From the NCBI GenBank assembly GCA_947652115.1, contig OX393563.1, positions 4,423,768 to 4,487,767 of the forward strand: DNA of 64,000 bases, written 5' to 3'. A program made the position numbers and the translations under genes. The notes beneath the pieces are model-generated. The model saw nothing but the letters and a program-made list of their open reading frames with translations. It was not told the DNA's origin and made no database searches. Source of the stretch: Blastomussa wellsi (lineage: Eukaryota > Cnidaria > Anthozoa > Scleractinia > Plerogyridae). Every line of letters begins with the position of its first letter. Within the stretch, counting starts at the first letter, position 1. Of this stretch, positions 42,501-52,891 are shown one piece after another.

Positions 42501-45500
42501 CGTCGGCAGTAGTGTCTTTGTTCGTCTCCCAAACAATCTTTGAACTGGCGAGGTTCCAATGCTTGCTGATGGCGTATTGCGCCAATCAAGAATGGCAAGA
42601 TATGGGTCTTGGCCGCTTGCCTTTGCCTTGGTTAGTAGTTTTTTTGCTGACTTGACTGCATTTTCAATCTTCCCATTTGACTGGGGGTAATGGGGCGATG
42701 ATGTTTGGTGGTCAAATTGCCAATCTGATGCAAATTCTTGGAACTCCCTTGACGAAAACTGCGACCCATTGTCACTATAAAGCGTGTCTGGTATGCCGTG
42801 GCGTGCAAACTGACTCTTGAGGGAGGTGATGACGGTGCTCGCATTGGTGGCAGGTAGTGGATTCAGCTCAAAGTAATCTGACCAATAGTCTACGATGATG
42901 AGCCATTCTTTGTTATTGAAAGTGAAGAGGTCTACTGCTACATGCGACCAAGGGCGTTTGGGAGGATCATGAGGTATAAGAGGCTCTTTCTGCTGGTTCT
43001 TCTGGTAGCTGTTGCATGTATCGCATTTGCCAATGGAGTCCTTGATTTCAGCTGACATACCAGGCCAAAATAGCACATCACGTGCTTTTCGCAAACAACC
43101 TTCTATGCCAATGTGACTTGAGTGGATTTTCTTTACCATCAGTGGTCTAAGCGCTGCAGGGACGATCACTCGATTCCCTTTGAAAAGAATACCATCTTGA
43201 ATGGTAAGTTCTTCTTTAAAGTGGAAGTAGTTCCTGATTTCACCTGGTACTTCTTCTTTCTTATCAGGCCAACCAACCTTAATGATATGTTTCAGCTTCA
43301 GCAAAGAATCATCCTGTTCAGTTTTCTCCCGAAGATCAGCAAGACGTTCAGCTGTGATTGGCAGGAACTCGACCATGTCAATTTCTTCCATGCACTTGAT
43401 TAAATATTCTTCTTGTCGTACTGCAAATACATCACAAATGTTCTTCTCTGGAACAGGTTCATTGACAAGATAGGCACGACTGAGTGTATCTGCGATTAAA
43501 AGTTCCTTTCCTGGTTTGTACACTACTTTCAAGTGGTACCTCTGTAACTGGAGCAACATTCGTTGAAGTCTCCTGGGAGCTTGAAGTAGTGGCCTTTTCA
43601 GAATGTTCTCCAAGGGCTTGTGATCTGTTTGGACAGTAATTTCCCTTCCATACACATACTGATCAAAACGGATACAACCATGAACGATACTGAGCAACTC
43701 CTTTTCTATCTGCGCGTAATTCTTCTCAGTGTTTGTTAATGCTCTTGAGCTGAAAGCTACAGGCTGACCTTCTTGCATTATTACAGCGCCGAGGCCAGAC
43801 TCAGATGCATCACACTGCAACGTTACTTCTTTAGTGTTGTCGAAATACCTCAGAACAGGTTCTCTTGTGATCAGCTGCTTCACGTGGTTTAATGCAGTGT
43901 CGTGTGCATCATCCCAATGCCATTCCACATCTCTATCAAGCAGGCGTCTCAATGGTTCTGTCACATCAGAAAGGTGTGGGAGAAATTTTCCAAGGTAGGT
44001 GATCATTCCAAGCAGTCTTTGCAACGACTGTTTATCGGCTGGGGTGGGCATCTTCGAAATTGCTTTCACTTTGTTTGGATCAGGCTTCAAACCATCTGGA
44101 GATAGCAAGTGGCCAATGTACGGTACTTCTTGCTTTCTTAACTGTAACTTCTTCGGATTGAGTTTGATGTTCTTCTCGCGACAACGCTCAAGGAGGGCAA
44201 CTAAGTTCCTATCATGAACCTGGACTGCACTTTCATAAGTATCACCTTCACCCACGCAGAGTATATCATCTACTATGTCTTCGATACCATTGAGATTCTG
44301 GAGGCTTTCATGAATTCGACGCTGATACTCTTCGGGCGCGGTCTTTACACCAAATGGAAGGCGGAGCCAGCGAAAACGACCGAAGGGTGTGTTGAAGGTT
44401 GTAAGATACGATGAATCTGTGTCTAGTTCCACCTGCCAGAATCCGTTCTTGGCGTCTAAAACAGAGAACACTTTGGCTTTGCTCAGCCTGGTTGCCACAT
44501 CTTCAATTGTTGGAAGTGGATAATGGGATCTCAGCAGAGCTTTGTTTAGGTCTTGTGGGTCTATACAGATTCTTAACTTCCCTGGCTTGTTGACTAAAAC
44601 TAAGCTGGACACCCACTTGGTAGGCTCTGTCACTGGAGTGATAATGCCTTCTTTAACTAGCTTGTCTAGTTCTTCTTTCAAATGGTCTCTAAGAGCTACA
44701 GGAACTTTTCTGGGTGGGTGCACTACCGGCCTGACAGTTTCATCAACTTCCATATGATACAGCCCATCCATGCACCCTAAGCCTTCAAACACATCACTGT
44801 ATTCTTTCAAAATCCATTCTTCACTAAGAACACTAGGTGAAGTTTGTAAATGGTCATTAACAGATTTTACAGTTTCAGGGCAAGTACTGTCAGACACCAT
44901 CACCTTGATAAAGTTCAGTTCCTGACATGTTTGAGCGCCTAACAATGGCTTGACATTCTTATCAACAACAAAGAAATCAACATCTTTGGTTACTTCACCT
45001 TTGGTACATCTGAGAGTGCACTTTCCAAGTGGATACATAGTAGATCCATTATACATCTTTAGTGTTGCAGAAGTTTTCTTCAAATACAAATCTGTTGGAT
45101 CTTCCAAAATACTTGAAAATTCCTTCAGAGGAAGGAGGTTGCAGGTTGCACCACAATCAAGTTGAAATGTCACATCTTTAGAGTTGTTTACAAGCATGGT
45201 TGTAAACAATTGTTTAGGATAAGACTTTGTGTTTTCAACAGCATTGTGTGTAACAGCATCAATAGTATACTCTTCGAATGGGCATTGGTCAGAATTATCA
45301 ACATAATGCAACTTCTGGTCCGCATGGGACTTCTCACTCAGCCTCTTACCCGCTAGACACTTTACTGCAAAATGATCATTTTTTCCGCATCTGTTGCACC
45401 GCTGGCCATATGCAGGGCACTTCATCCTATCTCTTACATGCCTTCTACCACAGAATTTGCAATCAATGTGCTCACCGCCGTTCGCCGGTGTCTTTCCTCC

Positions 45501-48500
45501 AGATTTCTCATTTGTGGTTCTTTCATTCTTGCTTCTCAACTCGTTGACTTCCTGAATATTTTGCATTTGCTTTAACTGACTTTGGGTTGCCTCAGCAGCT
45601 CTAGAAATTTCTAAAGCCTTCGCAAGAGTCAAGTCCGGGACTCGTAACAGACGTTCTCTCACGTGATTATCACTAACTCCCAGGACAATGCGATCACGGA
45701 TCAACGAATCTTTCAAATCTCGAAATTCACAATTTTCAGCCATATTTCGTAAGACCGTAGCGTACTTATCAATAGACTCACCACTTTCCTGACCTCGTGA
45801 AAAGAATAGGTACCTTTCATAGATGGTGTTCTTCCGGGGTTCGCAAAACTTCTCGAACTGTTCTAAAACTTTGTCGATTTTGACTTCGTCCCCCTCGCTG
45901 TCCCACGTAAATGTGTTGTAAACATCCAAAGCTTCATCTCCAATCACAGTCAAAATGGTGGCTACCCGGATTGCATCATCTTTATCAGCTACCCCAGTAG
46001 CTAATTCGTAGTTGCTCCACTTTTGCTTGAATCGTTTCCAATTTTGCGAAGAATTTCCTATCGAAAGTTGCAAAGGCTCCGGTGGCGGGAAAAATTGACG
46101 TTCCGCCATTACTGACAACGTGGGTCCGACTTGCGTGAAGAGCAACAAACCAGTGAATCCAGGAAAGAAATATTCCACAAGTAACAGTTAAATCCAACTA
46201 TCCGCCACTTCTGACACCATGTGACAATCCTTATGACTTCAAGGAACGACAAGAACAGCATAAACTCAACTCAACTTTAATGTCGGCCATGAGGACCGCA
46301 TCGACTCAGGCAAAACTACATTACTTGTGAGCCCGCACTCTAACTCAGCAGCATTGCAACATAATGTCACGCATATTGTCACAGTGGGTCAGCGGTCTTT
46401 ATGACGTATGATATTGGGAAGATATTGGAAAACGTGCCAAAGAAATAAAGCTACCAATCTTGCTTACAACTCATTTTATGTTGTTATCGATCTTTTCCTT
46501 TGTTCTACCATGCCGGTGCTGTTGGGTGCTTGAATGATTCTCTGTGTTCCCCATATCATGCGTGACAGCATGTCGCTCTCATACATTATGAGCCCGCAAT
46601 GGAAAGGCCCAAAAAGCGGGAAAACCTCATCTTCAAACCTAATTTCCTCGACAACATGAAGAAACTGGAAGAAATTACTATCCAAACTAAACTTTACTTA
46701 TGTTAGGCTTTCTAAAGAAAGTGCTTTAGAAATAATGATTTTTGCCGTCAGTTCTCCTTTTATTAACACATGGTTAACAGTGGCAAGTAGTGATGGTTGC
46801 CGCTTTGCTTGCTAACTCTGTATAGAGCAGTCTTCATTTGAGTATGGTAAAACCAAAACCAAAGTGATTACTTTGGCTAGTTACAAAGGACATAGACAAT
46901 CCAGTGAACCAATCAAAACTCAAATCAATACATGTAACCACGGCAAACGCGGGAAAACATGTCCGAGTGAGTCACGAGTGGTTTTGGTTTTACTTCTAAT
47001 TGTTTGAGAAAGTGGCGCGAATTTTTTAAACCAATCATAGAGCGCATCAATCACAAAGTAACTGTGGATTGCTATTGACACTCAACTGAAAGTCGCTCTA
47101 TCACGGGTAGGAGTAAGTTTCTTCCCTATTGTTCTGAAATGTTAGTACTCCTTATTCTGACTATTATAAATGGCACGTTACTTTGTTCTAGGGCGACGCT
47201 GGCGGACGGGGAGCAAGAGGTCAGCCGGGACCACCCGGTGATCCGGTAGGTTGACTATATCGTTAGTCATTTAACAGTGAGTTGAAGGTAGCCGTGGGAG
47301 AAATGATAGCCTGTGCAAAGCATGGAAGCCAATAATTTAATAAAATCAACGTTCTTGGACCTTGAAACATAAACGGAAAATTGTCAAATATTAAGTCCTG
47401 GTCCAAATTTACTATATTTGGAAAGTACGTTAACGGTTAAGTATTTTTCTCTTTACAGTGTTTGTACGAGTTTGTTTATGTTTTGTGTTTCGTCCTATTT
47501 TAGGGCAACGCTGGAAAAGATGGCCCGCCCGGTATATCAGGATCGGCAGGAGAACAGGTTTGTGATTATTGAATAGTTTGTGCTGGTAAGCAAGTGAAAC
47601 ACGCTTTTCTTCATCTGTTAAAGAAAACAGGACCATAATGGCAGGTTGCAGGGCACTGCGTTGTGTTCTTGGGCAACACACTTTACTCTCATAATACCTC
47701 TCTTCGCCCAGGTTTATAAATGTTACCAGCAAATTTAAATCTTGCGGGTAACCCTGTGATGGACTAGCGTCCCATCCAGAGGGAATAGAAATTCTCCTAG
47801 TCACTTTATGCTGCAGATAGCAGGATATAAGCTCCGGCCTTATGGCTACTAGGTTCGTTCGAATACAGACTATACCTACTTGACCGTCATGCAGCAGGGA
47901 GAAAACGACAACACGTACATGCGCAAAAAATGTAACAGGGAAATGCAACAGAAGACAATGTTCAATTTTGGTACGTAGCATGCCCTTCCTTCAGTGTCTT
48001 TTGTGCCGTGTTTTGATAACTTCCCATCTAAATGGCGCTGTAGCATTCCCCTACGACATGCCCCTGGACTAGTTTGTGCTTATGTGACTTGTACAATTTC
48101 TCCATTTTGTATCCCAGGGTCCTCCAGGGCCTCGAGGTGAAAAAGGCAATCGTGGAGAGGCTGGTGGAGCTGTGAGTTAAAACTTTATTAAATACTCGTT
48201 CATTTGTACTGAGTCGCATGCTGTGTGTTGTGTTTAATATTTGATGGAATTCGCGATATGGAGGGACCGTAGACGTCTTTTCATGTCAGTTAATCATATA
48301 TGTCACCATATTTTCGCTGCTAATATTTAATGTTTAAAGTGCACCTAACCCCAAAATACGTTTTTCCGCTAAAATACACCTTGTACCAGTTCGAAACACA
48401 TTGCACCTTTCGTTTCTCCTTTTTTTAGCATTCAATAGTTTCGAAAAAGTGTACATCAGTTGTTCCACGACCGAGTCAGAAGGGGTGTAGGTCTGATTCC

Positions 48501-51500
48501 TGGGTAGACGTCAAAAACTGATTTGCAGGCATGTTTATGAAGACTTGATGCGATGCAAATCAGTTTGTGACGTCAACCCAGGAATTGAACCACACCCTTT
48601 CTGACTTGGTCGTGCAACAAATGATGCACAGTCTTTTGTAACTTTTGAATGTTATAAGAAGTCAGCATTTGGTAAAATGGGATAAACGAAAGGTGTAATG
48701 TGTTTTGAACTGGTGCAAAGGATTATTTTAGCGAGAAATTATTTTGGCGTTAGGTGCACTTTAATCAGAAGAGGGAACAAGTGTTTGGCAAATCTTCGTT
48801 GAAGCACTAATTTTATCCAGTCAAAATCTAGCGTGAGAGCACGTGATAACAAATGTGGTAACAAAATGGTCAGTGCTTTTTGCTGTTAATTTTTCACTGA
48901 CAATTATTAAAATTTTTAAAAGGATCTCTGTGTTACAAGTTCTCAGTGTTAATAATTTTTTTTGTTGTGTTTTAAGGGGCCACAGGGACCTCAGGGCGGC
49001 CAGGGACCCCAAGGTCAAGCTGGATCCAAGGTAATCAGCTTATCCTTTGATATAAATGTTTAACTCCCACTTCTTCTGGGACAATTATTTTTGTTATTTG
49101 ATAGATTCCCCTATTAGAACTATGCACCCGGAAACCTGTTACTAACAGACCATATAGGTAAAACCAACAAAACCAACATTTTATTATGTCTGTTGCCAAT
49201 GAACATTGGGGAATAAGAAAATCACAACGGCAACGGGAACGTCGCTAAACACAAGGTTTAACGAGCAGAACAATGGCTTTGCAAGTGCGTTATAGTTCTT
49301 GGTACATTTCTTTGCCGTCCTCTGCAAAACAACTACGTGAAATGACCAAACTGTACGTTGTCTGGACAACGTGAACCACGAAGGCTAATTTTTGAAATTT
49401 CTATTTCGAATTTATCGCCGTGTCCCAGATTCAGTTTTGAGATAGTTTTGACAGTAAGAAACAGACTAGTTGAGAATTGTAGAGTGTCGCGAGATTCGTA
49501 GGTAAAATATAATTTTTTTTTTTTTCATCGACGTTGTTCTCGGCGTCGCCGTCGTGGTTTATCTCCCTATTATTTGGTTACCTTAGACTACGTGAGAAAA
49601 TAGAGAAATACGCTTTTCCTCTTTCATGTACTTACTATTGACTAGTTTTGATCGTGGATTAGGGACCTCGTGGAGCCAAGGGAAGTACAGGGAGCAGCGG
49701 TCTTGATGGTCCAAAGGTGTGTAGCGTTTAAATACTTCAGGCAAATTGACTTTTAATATTGTGTCGTTTATTATTTAGAAAAATGTATATGGGAAGTTGA
49801 AGATGAACTGACCTTTTCATTCTAACTTATTGTCATTGTTAAGTACAACCTAAAGCGACACCTTCATTTCTTGTGATTTAATTCTTTTTCAGTGGTGATG
49901 AATAAAGTTTATGATTATTATATTTATTTCTTGAATCATTTGCTTTGTTTTAGGGCGATGCTGGAGAGAAGGGCCCAACTGGCGAAGACGGCCCTCCCGG
50001 ACCTCCTGTAAGACAACAAACTATTCCTATTCAGTTTCAGTAGAAACGGCTAAATCCGTTTTTTCTTTTTTCAACATGTAATTCATTGATTGCTGTATTG
50101 CAGGGAAGAGATGGTTTGCCTGGTCAGCCTGGAATAAAGGGTCAACAGGGACAAATGGTAAGTATAGGTAATCACACGAGGCCAAGTACTATTAAGGATT
50201 AATTGCACGAGAGTTTTCAAAATTTTCCAAAATTGCCCGAGTCGCGAAGCGACGAGGGCAATTTGGAAAATTTTGAAAACTCAAGTGCAATTAATCCTTA
50301 ATAGTACGAGGTCTCATGGGATTACTTGTTTATCAATAAAGGGCAAAATTTATACGAAGGAAAATCACGCGCGCAGTCTATTTTTATCTGGGAAGCCTGT
50401 TTAGCGCTACGGCAATTAACGGATTAGCCAATCATTAACAGGTAATCATGCCCTCTCTTGATTACTAAAAATGCCCTCGATTAAGAAAAAATGCCCTCTC
50501 TCTCAACCAATCAGCGCTCAGTAATTTTGCCCTTTATTGATAAGAAGAAATAGCGCTCGCCCTTGCAGTTTCCTTTCTCAAGTGCTATTAAACCATGAAA
50601 GTATAAAACAGCAACCCATGTAAAGTAGGCGCGTTTTCTTTGTACAACTTACATAAATTCACGCAGTTGTTCCCATGCAATTTATCGCTAGAGATTCTTC
50701 AATTATTTCTGTTATTTTTTTTACAGTGTCCCCATTTAGTGATTTTATTACTGCTACTTAAGCTTGATACTAAAGTCTTTACCTTTATCTGACCTCAATG
50801 GAATAGCCTGAGGCTAAAAAACAACGTTTTTCTACGAAATCTAAAAACTGTTTGAGCGAAAGGATTCCGAAAATACCAGGAAAGTAACCAAGAGTGCTGT
50901 TACAGTTTTTCTGGCATTTTACCAGGTTTGCTTGAAAGAAATGTCTCCAGAAGAATTCTGTGAACTCTTATAGCTTTTTGCCCTAATGCCAGGAAGGGCA
51001 ATGGAGAGACCTCCAAGAAGTATGCTTTGATGGCACTTAGAATATGCTACTTTTCAGCTTGATAGCGAGGCCTAGAGGACACAAACAAAAGAAATTATTA
51101 AACATGCAATAGTAGCCTATTGATGGAAATGTAACAAATCTTGTTTTTTTTTTCTTTCACGAAATGGCACATTCTTTTAGTAATTCTTTACCTGACTCGT
51201 GCCCGGGGCCTCTTCATTTTCATACAGCGCGCCATGCGAAGCGGGGAGACATGGGTTCCGAGAAAGCGCGGAAAGCGCACAAGGTGAGATCATCCCGTCT
51301 GCCCTTGCTCCCCCATCGCGCTTCTCACCCGTGTTGCCGAGCCTTTATGAAGATGACGGGGGACAAAATATCGGGATTCCACTGTATTTGTGAACTTTTA
51401 TACGTGAACACATAGTTTGTATTTCTTTCTCCAGGGCCTGCCCGGTCCTATTGGTCCACAGGGAGCCCAGGGAGGCAAAGGAGAAGCGGTATGGCGTTAT

Positions 51501-52857
51501 TACGTATTCCATATAATGAATCCCATAATGTCAAAAATTTATATATTTGTGACGTCATCACTTTACCACTCTATAGCTGCTAAGTCAGTGTAGAAAAATT
51601 CTGAAAGTGGCTAGATCTAGATTGTTTTCGAAATGTTAAAACTTCATTTATTTGTTATCACAAACACACAAACGTTTTTTTTTTTACATTTTAGGGCTAT
51701 CCCGGCATGCAAGGCGGAGTGGGTGCTCCAGGACCTATAGGAGCTCCGGTAAAAATCACGTGTCACTTTGCTTACAGTTTACCAGTTTGACTTGTTTGTT
51801 TGTAAAAAAAGATAATTCGTTTTCACTGGACGATCTTTGGTGGCCTCACTAATGCAAGGACAGGGGGTAATTTATAGCTGTCATCCTTAGACGTTTAGTG
51901 AATTCGATTAATGGTTTGTTAATGTAAAAAAGTAATTAATCTAAAAATATCCTCTATGATACATTTAAGACATAGTTCAGTACCTTTCAAAATTATGTTA
52001 TATCTTTATAAATACACTATCCGTTACTTGCTACAGTGTGAAGCTGTCTTCCTGGGAAGTTGTATAAATGGTTTCCTTATGTAGCTTATAAATCGTCCAA
52101 ACTAACGTAGTTAGAGTTTCCTTTCACAATTACGATGTTTCCTTTAAATTCTGTCTCCCGCCCGCACATCTCCTTTTCTATTGCTGTCTAACTTGTCTGT
52201 CACGTCACCAGGGAGACTTAGGCCCCGCTGGAATGGATGGTATGGACGGAGCAGCTGGCCTTTCCGTGAGTGTTACGCTAAGAACTTGTTTGGAAAAAAG
52301 AATAAGAAACAAGAAAATAATGACATGGCTTGTGTTTTCCACAGGGCGCCCAGGGTCCGAAGGGAGCAACAGGCTCACCAGGCACCAATGGCCAGTCGGT
52401 AAGTTTACAAACAGTTTTCATGAGCTATTCTCCATACAGAGAGAATGAACACATGATGAAGTTTATATACGGGTTACAGTAAATGGTTCGTGACCAATCA
52501 GTTTTCACAAACCAGACTTATAACATTCGACTGACAAAGAATTCTTCACATGACTCTGATGATGACTTCCGCTAAGGTTGTCGAAACGTCAGTCACTGTC
52601 ACCGACAGCAGTCCTTCTCAGGACTACCCTCACCCGGACGATCAAACTACACGATCGGATACCTAGCTTTAGCAGCCGTCAATTGATCATAAAATGATCA
52701 TTGATGAAAGTTGACGTTAACTTAAGCGTTAACCAAGGCCCATTTCTGGAGTATGGGGTCTCCCCTCTGCCTCTCCAAGAATCTATGCATTCATAATTTA
52801 TTTAGACTCGAGGGCTTGAGCTTATTAGGCCCCTAGCTTAAATTTCTAATTAGGGGG

Positions 52858-52891
<34 letters not shown>

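Larger units (their letters stand above)
41759..46383 (-). mobile_element. complete Ty3/gypsy LTR retrotransposon (4625 bp), young
   Basis: The LTRs 41759-41922 and 46220-46383 are both 164 bp, start tgtgacaatccttatgactt, end tattgtcaca, and I found no difference between them. A perfect 5-bp target duplication GTGGG flanks the element (41754-41758, 46384-46388). A primer-binding site tggtgtcagaagtggcgga (- strand) abuts the 5' LTR at 46219-46201. Identical LTRs and an intact frame imply recent transposition. The same insertion, cut by the gap, appears again at 54001-56195. Confidence 0.95.

Noticed and set aside
42068..42655. A 195-codon + strand frame
   Set aside because: It is the complementary shadow of the gypsy integrase region on the - strand.
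47430..47981. A 183-codon - strand frame seen twice
   Set aside because: Its two appearances are only the duplicated block; it overlaps collagen exon H39 and a SINE body and has no domain.
52556..52625. A complete hammerhead ribozyme
   Set aside because: CUGAUGA and GAAAC are present, but I could not pair stems I and III convincingly; left as a motif to test.
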